DNA of 64,000 nucleotides from NCBI RefSeq assembly GCF_028595325.1, contig NZ_JAQQXR010000003.1, positions 496,001 through 560,000 on the forward strand, in the 5' to 3' direction. The stretch comes from Janthinobacterium fluminis. GTDB lineage: Bacteria > Pseudomonadota > Gammaproteobacteria > Burkholderiales > Burkholderiaceae_D. Position numbers and translations under genes: made by a program. Positions 38,613-49,000 of the stretch are shown here, piece by piece. The notes under the pieces are model-generated. The model ran no database searches, was not told the DNA's origin, and saw nothing but the letters and a program-made list of their open reading frames with translations. Within the stretch, counting starts at the first letter, position 1. Every line of letters begins with the position of its first letter.

Positions 38613-39440
38613 ATGCCGCGCATGTTACACACACCCGCCTCCTTCACTCCCCTGATGGCGCCCCAGGCGCATGCCGATGCGCTGACCTTTGTCTTCCACG
38701 GCGAGCGCCTGCTGCTGCGCGAGGCCGACCTGAGCCTGCCGGCGCCGGAGCGGCTGGCCGGGCTGGGGCTGGACTTCGGCCGCGCCCATCCGCTCGGCCT
38801 GTGGGGCGGCCGCTACTGCCAGGTGCTGTGGGCCGACAGCGACACCGTGCCGGACGCGGGGCATGCGTTCCGCGGCCTGCGCTCGCTGTTCGACGCCGTC
38901 GGCGACGACATGCTGGGGCTGGCCAGCCGCGCCCGCCAAATCGCCGAATGGGCGCGCACCCACCGCTACTGCGGCGCGTGCGCGACGCCGATGGCGCTGG
39001 CCGGCGGCGAGCGCTGCTTCAAATGCCCGGGCTGCGGCATGCTGGCCTACCCGCGCATCTCGCCGGCGATGATGGTGCTGATCCGCAAGGGCGACGCGGT
39101 GCTGCTGGCGATGCACACGGCGTCGCCGTCGCAGCGTTTCAGCCCGCTGGCCGGTTTCCTTGAGGCGGGCGAATCGGTCGAAGAGGCGGTGCACCGCGAA
39201 GTGATGGAAGAGGTCGGCCTGCGCGTGCACAATTTACAATACTTCATGAGCCAGTCCTGGCCCTTCCCCCACTCGCTGATGATCGCCTTCACGGCCGATT
39301 ACCTGGACGGCGAGATCCGCGTCGACCCCGATGAAATTGCCGAGGCGCGCTGGTTCGGGCCGGACGACGCCTGGCCGGAGCCGGCGTCGGCGGTGTCGAT
39401 CTCGGCGCTGCTGGTGAACGCCCACCGGCCGCCCCGCTAG
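38613..39440 (+). CDS. nudC: NADH pyrophosphatase (Nudix, RNA NAD-decapping)
   Basis: 275 residues. The zinc ribbon is visible as YCGAC...FKCPGC. The Nudix box GFLEAGESVEEAVHREVM continues EEVGL, and the NudC-specific SQSWPFPHSLM follows. It hydrolyses NAD(H) to NMN(H) and AMP and in E. coli removes NAD caps from RNA. The start is ambiguous between ATG 38613 and 38622; the earlier frame has no family similarity. It is divergent from the TonB receptor gene. A REP-like repeat begins 12 bp after its stop. Confidence 0.94.
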   Translation: MPRMLHTPASFTPLMAPQAHADALTFVFHGERLLLREADLSLPAPERLAGLGLDFGRAHPLGLWGGRYCQVLWADSDTVPDAGHAFRGLRSLFDAVGDDMLGLASRARQIAEWARTHRYCGACATPMALAGGERCFKCPGCGMLAYPRISPAMMVLIRKGDAVLLAMHTASPSQRFSPLAGFLEAGESVEEAVHREVMEEVGLRVHNLQYFMSQSWPFPHSLMIAFTADYLDGEIRVDPDEIAEARWFGPDDAWPEPASAVSISALLVNAHRPPR

Positions 39441-39452
39441 CCGCCGAAAGCT

Positions 39453-39507
39453 GGGGACAGACCACGATTTTCAAGGAATAATTCCTTGAAAATCGTGGTC
39501 TGTCCCC
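39453..39507. repeat. REP-like 55-bp inverted repeat, copy 3
   Basis: Perfect 27-bp arms (39453-39479, 39481-39507) around a single A. Outer arm GGGGACAGACCACGAT, inner arm TTTCAAGGAAT. AGCT on both sides extends the symmetry by 4 bp. It lies between nudC and folE. Confidence 0.95.
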
Positions 39508-39575
39508 AGCTGCCAAGCGTGGCTGGGCCACATTCTATATACTGGCGGCAATTGTAATTTTTAGGGTGTTTGAGC

Positions 39576-40142
39576 ATGTCCAAAGAAGAATTTTCAGAAA
39601 AAGACTGGCGTCGCCTGTTGACCAGCCTGGGCGAGGATCCGGGGCGTCCGGGCTTGGTGGAGACGCCGTCGCGGGTGGCCAAGGCGTGGAAGCACTGGAC
39701 TTCCGGCTATGCGCAGGACCCGGCCGAGCTGTTGAAGGCTTTCGAGGATGGCGCCGAGCAGTACAACGAGTTGATCGTGGTGCGCGGCATTCCCGTCTAT
39801 AGCCATTGCGAACACCATCTGGCGCCGTTTTTCGGCAAGGCGACCATCGGTTACGTGCCGAACGGTAAAATCGTCGGCCTGTCGAAGTTGACCCGCCTGG
39901 TCGATTGCTTCTCCAAGCGCCTGCAGGTGCAGGAGCGCATGACGATCCAGATCGCCAACGCGCTGATGGAGGCGCTGGAGCCGAAGGCCGTCGGCGTGGT
40001 GGTGCGCTGCCGCCACATGTGCATGGAAAGCCGCGGCATCCGCACGCCGGGCGAGGAAACCATCACCTCGGCGATGCTGGGCGAGTTGCAGCCGAATCTG
40101 GCGCTGCGCACGGAATTCCTGGCGCTGGCGCGCGAGAGCTGA
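39576..40142 (+). CDS. folE: GTP cyclohydrolase I
   Basis: 188 residues. Zinc ligands are in YSHCEHHLAPF and RCRHMCMESRG, and the catalytic-site segments GYVPNGKIVGLSKL and QERMTIQIANAL are intact. It converts GTP to 7,8-dihydroneopterin triphosphate, the first step of folate (and tetrahydrobiopterin) synthesis. The ATG at 39576 is preferred to a TTG two codons earlier. It is monocistronic by position: a REP-like repeat lies upstream and an oppositely oriented gene downstream. Confidence 0.96.
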   Translation: MSKEEFSEKDWRRLLTSLGEDPGRPGLVETPSRVAKAWKHWTSGYAQDPAELLKAFEDGAEQYNELIVVRGIPVYSHCEHHLAPFFGKATIGYVPNGKIVGLSKLTRLVDCFSKRLQVQERMTIQIANALMEALEPKAVGVVVRCRHMCMESRGIRTPGEETITSAMLGELQPNLALRTEFLALARES

Positions 40143-40152
40143 TGGCGCCGCC

Positions 40153-40171
40153 GGGCTCCCCGCGGGAGCCC
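40153..40171. terminator. Short hairpin between folE and the convergent hypothetical gene
   Basis: GGGCTCCC (40153-40160), CGC loop, GGGAGCCC (40164-40171). There is no T-run, so a terminator role is tentative. Confidence 0.4.
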
Positions 40172-40181
40172 GCTCCGCCCC

Positions 40182-40547
40182 TCAGTGGCGGTATTCGTGG
40201 ACCACGTGGCGCGTGAAGTTGTATTTGCTGCCGCCCTGCAGCAGGTCGATCAGGCGCTTCGGCGTCGCGGCCGACAGGAAGGCGTCGGCGGCGCCGTCGC
40301 TGCTGCGGAATTTCATCCCCGGGCTGAGAATCTGGTTCGCGTGTATGGTCAAATGCTGGAAGTTTTTTGTCTTTTCATTATTCAAAATGAAATGTAGTTC
40401 CTGTTTGAACGTCAAATACGGAATTTTTAACCACCAGCCTTCGTCCGTGCCATAGGGCGCGACGTTGGCGAAGTGCGTGTTCTTGTCCGTCAGCGCCGGC
40501 GCGCCGAGGCGGTCGTTGATGCGTTTCATGGCTTCGATCTTGGTCAT
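40182..40547 (-). CDS. Hypothetical protein
   Basis: 121 residues, mixed charge, no signal peptide or membrane segment. It is not recognised. Compositional features: several Lys/Asn-rich stretches (LNNEKTKNFQHL) and a His/Arg-rich C-terminus (TRHVVHEYRH). The codon bias is similar to neighbouring genes apart from a more AT-rich middle (about 40340-40430). It is convergent with folE and precedes a LysR gene on the same strand. Confidence 0.75.
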   Translation of the reverse strand: MTKIEAMKRINDRLGAPALTDKNTHFANVAPYGTDEGWWLKIPYLTFKQELHFILNNEKTKNFQHLTIHANQILSPGMKFRSSDGAADAFLSAATPKRLIDLLQGGSKYNFTRHVVHEYRH

Positions 40548-40601
40548 GGCGTTTCCTTCTGCTGCGGCGGGCGGGGGGCGTGCATTTTCTCACAGTTCGC
40601 C

Positions 40602-41495
40602 TCAGCCCAGTTCCAGGATGCCGCTCAGCCAGTCGACAAACACCCGCACGCGCGGCGACAGGTGTTTGTTGTGCGAGTAGACGATGGCCACCGGCAGCGG
40701 CGCCGGACGCCACTGCGGCAGCACCTCCTCCAGTTCGCCCGAGGCCAGCAGCGCCTCCATGCCCAGGCGCGGCGCCTGGATCAGGCCCAGGCCGGCGCGG
40801 CAACTGGCCACGTAGGCTTCCGCGCTGCTGACCGAGACGAGGCTGCGCATGGACAGCGTGCGCGTGGCGCCGTCCTCCTCGTACTCCCAGTCGAGGTCGC
40901 GGCCGCTCTGGCTGGAAAAGAAGTTGACGGCGTAGTGCTGCGCCAGTTCGGCCGGCGTGTGCGGCCGGCCGTGCTGGCGCAGGTAGCCGGCCGAGGCGCA
41001 GTTAATTTGCTGCATGGCGCCGATGCGCCTGGCGATCAGGCTGGAGTCGCGCAGCGCGCCGGCGCGCACGGCGCAGTCTATGCCCTCGCCGACCAGGTCG
41101 GCGTAGCGGTCGTTCGAGCCCAGGCGCAGCTGGATGTTCGGGTAGCGCCGGAAAAACTCGGGCAGGGCCGGAATCACCAGCAGGCGCGCCAGGCGCTCCG
41201 GCAAGTCGACGCGCAGGACGCCGCTGGGCAGGTGGTCCGGCCCGAGGAACAGGGCGTTGACATCCTCCAGGTCGTTGAGCAGGCGGATGCAGCGTTCCAG
41301 GTAGATGCCGCCCTCGACTGTCAGGCTGACCTTGCGTGTGGTGCGCTGCAGCAGGCGCACGCCGAGCTGCTGCTCGACGCTTTGGACGGCGTTCGTCACG
41401 GTCGGCTTGGGCAGGTCCAGCTGTTCCGCCGCCTGCGTGAAGCTCTTGCACTGGGCCACGCATTTGAAGATTTGCATCGCCTTGAACTGGTCCAT
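40602..41495 (-). CDS. LysR-family transcriptional regulator
   Basis: 297 residues: N-terminal winged helix (MDQFKAMQIFKCVAQ, SFTQAAEQLDLPKPTVTNAV) and a periplasmic-binding-like effector domain. GGGAGGTGG sits just before the chosen ATG at 41495; an upstream ATG at 41510 is less likely. It is divergent from an aldo/keto reductase gene 132 bp away, the usual LysR arrangement, so that gene is its probable target. The inducer is unknown. Confidence 0.93.
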   Translation of the reverse strand: MDQFKAMQIFKCVAQCKSFTQAAEQLDLPKPTVTNAVQSVEQQLGVRLLQRTTRKVSLTVEGGIYLERCIRLLNDLEDVNALFLGPDHLPSGVLRVDLPERLARLLVIPALPEFFRRYPNIQLRLGSNDRYADLVGEGIDCAVRAGALRDSSLIARRIGAMQQINCASAGYLRQHGRPHTPAELAQHYAVNFFSSQSGRDLDWEYEEDGATRTLSMRSLVSVSSAEAYVASCRAGLGLIQAPRLGMEALLASGELEEVLPQWRPAPLPVAIVYSHNKHLSPRVRVFVDWLSGILELG

Positions 41496-41627
41496 CGCCA
41501 CCTCCCTCATTATTCTTTTTTCTCGAATAAACTAATAAATTCTAGCGTATTTATCCCCTGATGCGCGAGCCGCATAATGCTCTCACCGGGCCATGCAGGC
41601 CCCCACCGTCCACCCCTGGGAGAGAAT

Positions 41628-42632
41628 ATGGAACTTCGCCAACTTGGCCGCACCGGCCCGCAAGTGGCCCAACTGGGCCTCGGCCTGATGGGCATGTCCG
41701 ACCTGTACGGCCCGGCCGACCGGGGCGAGAGCATCGCCACCATCCAGGCCGCGCTGGAAGCCGGCGTGACGCTGCTCGACACGGGCGATTTCTACGGCAT
41801 GGGCCACAACGAGATGCTGCTGCGCGAGGCGCTGGCCGGCGGGCGCCGCGACAACGCCGTCGTCAGCGTCAAGTTCGGCGCGCTGCGCGACCCGGACGGC
41901 GGCTGGAGTGTCAGCGACGGCCGCCCCGTGGCCGTGAAGAACTTCGCCGCGTATTCGCTGCAGCGGCTGGGCACCGACCACATCGACATCTACCGCCCGG
42001 CCCGGCTCGACCCGGACGTGCCGATCGAGGACACGGTGGGCGCCATCGCCGAGCTGGTCAAGGCGGGCCATGTGCGCCACATCGGCCTGTCCGAAGTCAG
42101 CGCCGAGACGCTGCGGCGGGCCCACGCCGTGCACCCGATCAGCGATTTGCAGATCGAATATTCCTTGATCTCGCGCGGCATCGAGGACAGCATCCTGCCG
42201 GTGGCGCGCGAGCTGGGCATCGGCATCACGGCCTACGGCGTGCTGTCGCGCGGCCTGATCAGCGGCCACTGGTCGAAGCGGCGCGAAGGCGAGCAAGACT
42301 TCCGCGGCCAGCTCAGCCCGCGCTTCCAGGGCGCCAACCTGGAGCGCAACCTGGACCTGGTCGAGCGCCTGCGCGGCGTCGCCACGGCGCTCGGCGCGAC
42401 GGTGGCCCAGGTGGCCATCGCCTGGGTGGCGGCGCAGGGCGCCGACATCGTGCCGCTGGTGGGGGCGCGCCGCCGCGACCGCCTGCAGGAGGCGCTGGGC
42501 GCGACCGCGCTGGCGCTGTCGGCGGCCGACCTGGCGCGGCTGGCCGAGGTGGTCCCGGCCGACGCGGCGGCCGGCGGCCGTTATAACGACTACCAGACGG
42601 CCCATCTCGACAGCGAACAGGGCGCCCATTAA
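41628..42632 (+). CDS. Aldo/keto reductase
   Basis: 334 residues, TIM-barrel NADPH oxidoreductase. Family landmarks: LGRTGPQVAQLGLGLMGMS at the N-terminus, LLDTGDFYGMG with the catalytic Asp and Tyr, VKFGAL in place of the usual SKFG, and the cofactor segment VPLVGARRRDRL. The ATG at 41628 follows GGGAGAG. The member is close to the YajO/AKR13-like group. The substrate is unknown. It is likely induced by the divergent LysR protein. Confidence 0.93.
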   Translation: MELRQLGRTGPQVAQLGLGLMGMSDLYGPADRGESIATIQAALEAGVTLLDTGDFYGMGHNEMLLREALAGGRRDNAVVSVKFGALRDPDGGWSVSDGRPVAVKNFAAYSLQRLGTDHIDIYRPARLDPDVPIEDTVGAIAELVKAGHVRHIGLSEVSAETLRRAHAVHPISDLQIEYSLISRGIEDSILPVARELGIGITAYGVLSRGLISGHWSKRREGEQDFRGQLSPRFQGANLERNLDLVERLRGVATALGATVAQVAIAWVAAQGADIVPLVGARRRDRLQEALGATALALSAADLARLAEVVPADAAAGGRYNDYQTAHLDSEQGAH

Positions 42633-42989
42633 GCGCGCCTCGCCCGCGCCGCCGCCGGCGCCGCGAAGGCGGCCGGCGGCGGCGCAAACATCGGCCGCGA
42701 CAATGAACAATTCAGCGCTTTTCCCTATTTTCAATGAATGGAATGAATCGATTTTGGAATTGATTCTCAATTAATAAAAAAAGAAACTTTACTATAAAAA
42801 CATTATTATATTTTTATGGGAAACATCTATTGTTGTGTAGCTATCGCGCTATTAACATTGCCGTGCAGATATTGCTTTACGGCACTCCAATTTCGCGTAT
42901 ATTGACCATGTCCGAGTAGCACCGACCGGCGTCGATACGCCGGCGCCGCGTATTCTCGAATTTGAATCAATCAATACGTTGGAGACCCC
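42633..42989. promoter_or_regulatory. 357-bp intergenic region before the Cache chemoreceptor gene
   Basis: The left part has a GC-rich hairpin (13-bp arms 42646-42658 and 42673-42685) that may end the aldo/keto reductase transcript. The middle (42700-42830) is strikingly AT-rich for this genome. No gene is seen. A promoter is likely here but I cannot fix its position. Confidence 0.5.
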
Positions 42990-44624
42990 ATGAAGAAACT
43001 GACATTCCAGCAGAAACTGTGGATTCCCTTGTTGTGCAGCTTATTGTGCATCACCGGCATCTTTATTTATAACGCGCTGCAAACGCGGACCCTGCGTATT
43101 GAAGAGCGCAGCAACGATTTGGCGAATGTCGCCGATATGGGCATCAGCGTTTTGAAAATGTACGGCGAGCTGGCCGACGGCGGCAAGATGACGAAGGACG
43201 AGGCGCAAAAGCTGGCTTCGGCCACCATCAAGAATCTGCGCTACGGCAAGGACGGCTATCTGACCATCGTCAGCATGGACGGCGTCGCGCTGATGAATCC
43301 CTTCAAGCCGGCCAACGACGGCAAGAACATGCTCGACTTCAAGGACGCCAACGGCACCTATCTGTACCGCGACATCACGGCCATCGGCAAGGGCGACAGC
43401 GGCGCCGGCTTCGCGCGCTACGTCTGGCCGCGGCCGGGCGAAACCGTGCCGGCGCCGAAGATGAGCCGGGTCGCCTCCTATAAACCGTGGGGCTGGATCA
43501 TCGTCTGCGGCGTCTATATGGATGACATCGACGCCGCCTTCCGGGAGTCGCTGATCGGCGCCGGCGTGCTGCTGCTGGCCGTGTGCGCGTTGCTGTCGGT
43601 GATCGTCACGATGATCAACCGCAGCCTGCGCCATGCGCTGGGCGGCGCGCCGGAATACGCCGCCGAGGTGGCCGAGAAGATCGCCCGCAACGACTTGAGC
43701 GGCAGCGTCTTGACGCACCAGGATGACCGCGGCAGCGTGCTGTATGCGATGAAAACCATGCAGAGCAATTTGGCCAGCACGATAGGCGAAATCCGCGCCA
43801 GCGCCGACACCATCGCCACCGCGTCGAGCGAGATCGCCAGCGGCAATATGGACCTGTCCGGGCGCACGGAATCCCAGGCCAGCGCGCTGGAGGAAACGGC
43901 CGCGTCGATGGAGCAGCTGACCTCGACCGTGACGCAAAACGTCGACAACGCCGTGCAGGCCAACCAGCTGGCGCTGTCGGCCTCGGAAGTGGCGCAGCAG
44001 GGCGGGGCCGTGGTGGCGCAAGTGATCGCCACGATGGACACCATCAACGCCTCGGCGGCGCGCATCGTCGACATCATCAGCGTCATCGACGGCATCGCCT
44101 TCCAGACGAATATTTTGGCCTTGAACGCGGCAGTCGAGGCGGCCAGGGCCGGCGAGCAGGGCCGCGGCTTCGCCGTGGTCGCCAGCGAGGTGCGCAACCT
44201 GGCCCACCGCAGCGCGGCGGCGGCGAAGGAAATCAAGCTGCTGATCGGCGACTCGGTCGACAGCATCGCGGCCGGCAGCGCGCTGGTCGGCCAGGCCGGC
44301 GCAACGATGGAAAAAGTGGTGGCCAGCGTCTCGCGGGTGACCGACATCATGTCGGAGATCTCGGCGGCGTCGCGCGAGCAGAGCACCGGCATCGGCCACG
44401 TCAACCAGGCCATCGCCGAAATGGATTCGGTCACGCAGCAGAACGCGGCGCTGGTCGAAGAGGCGGCCGCCGCGGCCGGCAGCATGCAAGACCAGGCGGC
44501 CAATCTGGCGGGCCTGGTGGCGCGCTTCAAGCTGGAAGAACACGCCGGCGCCGCCGCGCGTCCGGCGGCGGCGCCGGCGCGCGCGGCCAAGACCAGCGCC
44601 GTGCGCGCCCTGGCCCGCGCCTAA
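42990..44624 (+). CDS. Methyl-accepting chemotaxis protein with single Cache sensor
   Basis: 544 residues. Membrane helix near residues 10-28, a periplasmic single-Cache domain ([28 protein letters not shown]), a second helix ([16 protein letters not shown]), a HAMP region, then the signalling hairpin with the conserved tip [20 protein letters not shown]. It has no C-terminal CheR-tether pentapeptide, unlike the two receptors further along. It probably senses small organic acids, as Cache receptors often do; that is an inference. Confidence 0.95.
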   Translation: MKKLTFQQKLWIPLLCSLLCITGIFIYNALQTRTLRIEERSNDLANVADMGISVLKMYGELADGGKMTKDEAQKLASATIKNLRYGKDGYLTIVSMDGVALMNPFKPANDGKNMLDFKDANGTYLYRDITAIGKGDSGAGFARYVWPRPGETVPAPKMSRVASYKPWGWIIVCGVYMDDIDAAFRESLIGAGVLLLAVCALLSVIVTMINRSLRHALGGAPEYAAEVAEKIARNDLSGSVLTHQDDRGSVLYAMKTMQSNLASTIGEIRASADTIATASSEIASGNMDLSGRTESQASALEETAASMEQLTSTVTQNVDNAVQANQLALSASEVAQQGGAVVAQVIATMDTINASAARIVDIISVIDGIAFQTNILALNAAVEAARAGEQGRGFAVVASEVRNLAHRSAAAAKEIKLLIGDSVDSIAAGSALVGQAGATMEKVVASVSRVTDIMSEISAASREQSTGIGHVNQAIAEMDSVTQQNAALVEEAAAAAGSMQDQAANLAGLVARFKLEEHAGAAARPAAAPARAAKTSAVRALARA

Positions 44625-44640
44625 ACCGGCCCGCGGCACC

Positions 44641-44671
44641 GGGGTCTGACCCGCCCTTCGGGTCAGACCCC
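44641..44671. repeat. Short palindrome GGGGTCTGACCCG/CGGGTCAGACCCC
   Basis: Perfect 13-bp arms (44641-44653, 44659-44671) with a 5-nt loop, between two convergent genes. The GGGGTC(A/T)GACCCC motif resembles REP elements linked to RAYT-type transposases; no transposase is nearby. It could also terminate transcription. Confidence 0.75.
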
Positions 44672-44684
44672 CGCTTTCAGATCC

Positions 44685-45113
44685 TTACTGGGCCGGCGCC
44701 GCCTGCGCCGGCAGCGCCTCGAACACCAGCTTGCCGTCAACGACGACGAAGCTGCCAACCGGCTGCCCCAGGTCGGCCTTGGGATCGTTCTCCAGTTCCG
44801 TCAGGCTGTTGCAGGTGTTCGTTTCGACCTGCCACAACTGGCCGCCCAGGCGCAGATACCAGTTGCCGTCGCCGGCGGAAAACACCTCCCCCTTCAAGTC
44901 GCCGGACGCCTCCGTCGTCGTCAGGCGGTGCAGGCGTTGGCATTCCGGCAGGTGCGAGGCCACCAGCGACACGGCCGCCTCGTCCTTCCAGAAATAGCCT
45001 TGCTGGCGGCGCAGCGTCAGTGCGTGGTCGCGTCCGTCGATGTAGTAGGAGGCGGAATCGTCGACACAGCCAGCCAACAATACAGTCATCAGAACGATCA
45101 GGGTCTTGCGCAT
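44685..45113 (-). CDS. Hypothetical lipoprotein
   Basis: 142 residues. A lipoprotein signal ends LMTVLLAGC, so Cys16 is the probable lipid attachment site. The mature part has a beta-rich pattern and two further Cys (LPECQR and TNTCNS) that could pair. The family is not recognised. It is convergent with the chemoreceptor gene across the short palindrome. Confidence 0.82.
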   Translation of the reverse strand: MRKTLIVLMTVLLAGCVDDSASYYIDGRDHALTLRRQQGYFWKDEAAVSLVASHLPECQRLHRLTTTEASGDLKGEVFSAGDGNWYLRLGGQLWQVETNTCNSLTELENDPKADLGQPVGSFVVVDGKLVFEALPAQAAPAQ

Positions 45114-45206
45114 GGGTGTCGCTTTCCAGTGTGGTGCTGCGGGATAAGAGTCGGAAAAAACGCGCTGCCCCGGCGCGCCCCGCCGTCGCCGCCACGCATG
45201 GCGGGG

Positions 45207-45218
45207 TAGTGAGCGCTC
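45207..45218. promoter_or_regulatory. 12-bp perfect palindrome GTGAGCGCTCAC
   Basis: It sits in the 256-bp gap between the lipoprotein gene and the divergent GST gene. The sequence equals the core of an ideal lac-type operator. No LacI-family gene is in the window, so its role is open. Confidence 0.4.
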
Positions 45219-45369
45219 ACAAGGAAGTGCGGGGCGGGGGCCGCCAAATATTTTTCCGCTGACGTGGCATTATATCGGTGCCCGCCGGCGCCGGCATGTT
45301 CAATCTTGCCGCCGCGCAGACGGCGCCCTGGCACCGCTTGAATACCCACGAACAATGGAAAGAGCCACT

Positions 45370-46068
45370 ATGATCGACCTGTATTACTGGACCACGCCGA
45401 ACGGCCACAAAATCACGCTGTTCCTCGAAGAAAGCGGCATCCCCTACCGCATCATCCCCGTGCACATCGGCAAGGGCGAGCAATTCCAGCCGGAGTTCCT
45501 GGCGATCGCGCCGAACAACCGCATTCCCGCCATCGTCGACCACGCGCCGGCCGATGGCGGCGCGCCGATTTCGCTGTTTGAGTCCGGCGCGATCCTGCAA
45601 TACCTGGCCGAGAAAAGCGGCCAGTTCCTGCCGGCCGACGTGCGCGGCCGCGCCGAGGTCAGCCAGTGGCTGTTCTGGCAGATGGGCGGGCTGGGGCCGA
45701 TGGCCGGCCAGAACCACCATTTCGTGCAGTACGCGCCGGAGAAAATCCAGTACGCGATCGACCGCTACGTGAACGAGACGAACCGCCTGTACGGCGTGCT
45801 GAACCGCCGTCTTGCCGGGCGCGACTTCATCGCCGGCGACGCGTATTCGATCGCCGACATGGCCGCCTACCCGTGGATCGTGCCGCATGAAAAGCAGGGG
45901 CAGAAGCTGGCCGACTTCCCGCACCTGGCGCGCTGGTTCGCGGCCATCGAGGCGCGCCCGGCGACCCGGCGCGCCTACGCCCGCGCCGCCGAGATCAACG
46001 CGGCGCCGACCGTCGACGAAGACGCCAAGCGCGTGCTGTTCGGCCAGACTGCCGCCAAGACGGCGTAA
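45370..46068 (+). CDS. YfcG-like glutathione S-transferase / disulfide-bond oxidoreductase
   Basis: 232 residues. The start MIDLYYWTTPNGHKITLFLEE is the nu-class signature (TPNGHK), as in E. coli YfcG, which reduces disulfides with glutathione and lacks a catalytic Cys. ESGAILQYLAEK binds glutathione, and GDAYSIADMAAYPW marks the C-terminal domain. The ATG at 45370 follows a GGAAAGAG site; the earlier in-frame Met at 45355 is less likely. It is convergent with the helicase gene, 10 bp apart. Confidence 0.93.
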   Translation: MIDLYYWTTPNGHKITLFLEESGIPYRIIPVHIGKGEQFQPEFLAIAPNNRIPAIVDHAPADGGAPISLFESGAILQYLAEKSGQFLPADVRGRAEVSQWLFWQMGGLGPMAGQNHHFVQYAPEKIQYAIDRYVNETNRLYGVLNRRLAGRDFIAGDAYSIADMAAYPWIVPHEKQGQKLADFPHLARWFAAIEARPATRRAYARAAEINAAPTVDEDAKRVLFGQTAAKTA

Positions 46069-46078
46069 GGCCGGCGGC

Positions 46079-49000
46079 TTATCCGATGCGCGCCAGAAAA
46101 CTGCGCGCATCGGTCTTCGGCAAGTCCGCGTGGGCCGTCGAAAAATACGGCTGCGCGCTCCACACGGCGGCCTCGCCGACGATGTAGACGTAATGCGCGG
46201 CGCGGGTCAGCGCCACGTTCAGCAGGTTCGGCTTGGCGGCCGCCCAGGCCGCCGCGCCGGCGTTGTCGCGGTCGGCGCCCAGCACCATCACGACCATGCT
46301 CTGCTCCTTGCCCTGGAAGGTGTGGACCGTGCCTATCCTGTCGCGGCACCACTGGGCCAGGGCGGCTTTCGCCGGCGCCGCGTGGGCGCCCGTGTCGTCG
46401 TCCCAGGCGATGCCGAGCACGCGTTTCCTCACCTCTTCCTGGACCGCCTTGAACGGCGAAATGATGTACAGCGGCGGCAGCTCGCCCGCGCGCCGGTACA
46501 GCCGCAGCAGCATCTGCGCCACCAGGTCGATCTGCTGCGGCACCACTTGCTTGAAGGCGACCGCGCCGGCGACGTCGATCCAGGCGCTGGCGCCGATGCC
46601 GGGCGCGCCGGCTGGCGGCTGCCGGTCGCGCATGCCGAAGACCATCTTGCCGCCATAGGCGATGTTGTTCGACAGCGAAAACATCGGCTCGGCGCAGCGC
46701 CGGTGCACGCGCAGCGGGCTGCCTATCCACAGTCCGCCGTCGCCGCCGGCCACTTGCGTGCCGTAGGGGTTGGCGGCGTCGGCCAGGCGCTGCACCGACA
46801 CCTTGTCGGGCGCGTAGGCGTCGTCGGCGGTGTGCGGCGACTGCGCCGACAGCTTCCTGATCAATTGCGCCGGCGCCGTGAAGACCGGCTCGATCTGCAG
46901 CGGGTCGCCGACGACGACGGCGCGTCTGGCGCGCCACAGGGCGCCGACGGCGGCCTGCGGCACGGCCTGGCCGGCTTCGTCGATGAAGAGCCAGCCCAGC
47001 GACTCGGCGTCCATGCCGCGGAACTGGCGCGCGAACGAGGCGAAGGTGGTGGAGACGACCGGCACCACCATGAACAGGCTTTGCCAGATCGGGGCGACGT
47101 GGGCGTCGTCGTCCGGGCGCTTGTTGTCGAGCAGCAGGGCGAGGGCGAACAGGTTGCCGCCGAAGCCGGCGCCGCCCTTTTGCGCCACTTCGGCCAGCCA
47201 GGCTTCGTGCAGCGCGAGCGCCTTGGCGAACAGCGCCGAGCGCAGTTGCGCCAGCGCGGCGTCGTGCCACAGGCCGGCGATCTGCACCTGGTCCTGCTCC
47301 AGTTGCGCCGGCTGGTCCGGCGGCGCCAGGTCGGGGTAGCGGCTGCGGTAGGCGGCCAGCCGGGCCTGGGCGGTGTCCCAGTCGCGCTGCAGGGCGGCGA
47401 CGGCGGCGCGGGCCGTCGCCGCCTCGCCGGCGGCGCGCGCGTGCTGCGGCGCCAGCGCGCTGGCGATACGGGTTTTGGCGGCGGCGATGGCGCGCCCGGC
47501 GCCGCGCTGGGCGTCGGCGTTCGCCGCCACCTCGGCGCGGTGGCGGCGCGCCGCCGCCGTGCGCAGCAGGCGGGCGAAGAAGCCCGGCGCGGCGCGGTCG
47601 AGCAGGCGCTCCTCTTCCTGCAGCGCGGCCTTGTCGTCGAGCAGGGTGGCCAGCGCGCCCTCGGCGCCGGCCAGCGCCTGTTGCGCGGCCTCTTCCTGCG
47701 CCGCCGCCAGCTCCAGGCGCGTCTGGCCGGCGCGGCAAAACTGCGCGCGCGTCAGCAATCCGGCGCCGCGCCACAGGTCGGCGTAGTCGGCCAGTTCGGC
47801 CAGTGCCGCCTCGACGGCTTGCGCGGCGGCGCGGAACTCGGCCGCCGCCTGCTGGAAGCCGATGCCGCGATAGTTTTCCAGCCATAGGCGGATGTGCTGC
47901 ATGGCGCCGGCTTGGGCGGCGCGCTGCTTGCCGTCGTAATAGAATTTCGCGACGAAGCGCTTGCGGTTCTGGCTCTTGCCGAGCGCGCAGGAAATCAGCC
48001 CCCACGGCAGCTCGCCGGCCGCCAGCGGTTTGACGCGGCCGTCGTCGCCCTCGGCTGCCAGGCGCTGCGCCACCGGCTGCAGATAGCTGGCGCCGGACCA
48101 GGCCGCGCCCAGTTGTTTGCGCTTGGGCAGGTCGGTGGAGATGTTTTCCACCGCCGCGTTGTTCGACGAGGCCACCACCATTTCAAATCCGCACAGTTCG
48201 GGGATCAGGCGCGCGATGGTGGCTTGCCGGGTGTCGCCGTTGAAGCCGACCCTGAGCTTGCCGCAGAAGGCGTCGGCGGCCCGCTCCAGGCGCGCCAGCA
48301 CGGCGGCGCGGCGCACGATGTTTTCCGCGAACAGTTCGCGCAGCAGCGTGGTTTTGCCGGTGCCGGGCGGGCCGTTGACGGAGAACAGGCCGCGCTCGGC
48401 GACGTGGCGCAGGCCGGCGTTGACGGCGAATTGCTGCATCAGGCTCATCGAGCGGCCGGCGTCTTCCAGCCAGTGGCCGCGGTTGCCGCGCGCCGGGTGC
48501 AGCATGTCGATGATGCACTGGCGGCCGGCGTCGGTGTAGAGGTCGGTGCGCCGCGCCGGCGCCAGCGGCGTCAGGTAGGCCGCCAGCGTGGCCGGCACGG
48601 CGCCGCCGCGCACCGCGCAGATGGCCCGTTCCAGGTCTTCAATGTAGAAGCTGTTCAAGATGTCGACCGAGGCTTCCGGCGCGGCCGTGAAGTCGAGCTC
48701 GCCGTTTTCCTGCGCCGGCGGGGCGTCCGCCGCGCGCTCCTTCTGCGCGGGGATTTTCTCGGTGCCGATTTCCAGCAGCGCGACCGGCTGGGCGTGCGCC
48801 GGCGTGAAATCGGCCCACGCCGTGAACAGCTCGAACAGCGCGAGGATTTCCGCGCCGTCCAGCGGCGCTGTCGGCGCGCTGTCGGCGTCGGCCGCGACGG
48901 CGGGCCGGCGCGCGGCGTGGAAATTCCGCAGGCGGTCTTTCAAGTCTTGCTGGGCGTCGTCGAAGGCGTCGAGCCCCAGTGCGTTCAAACCCCGGCCCAG

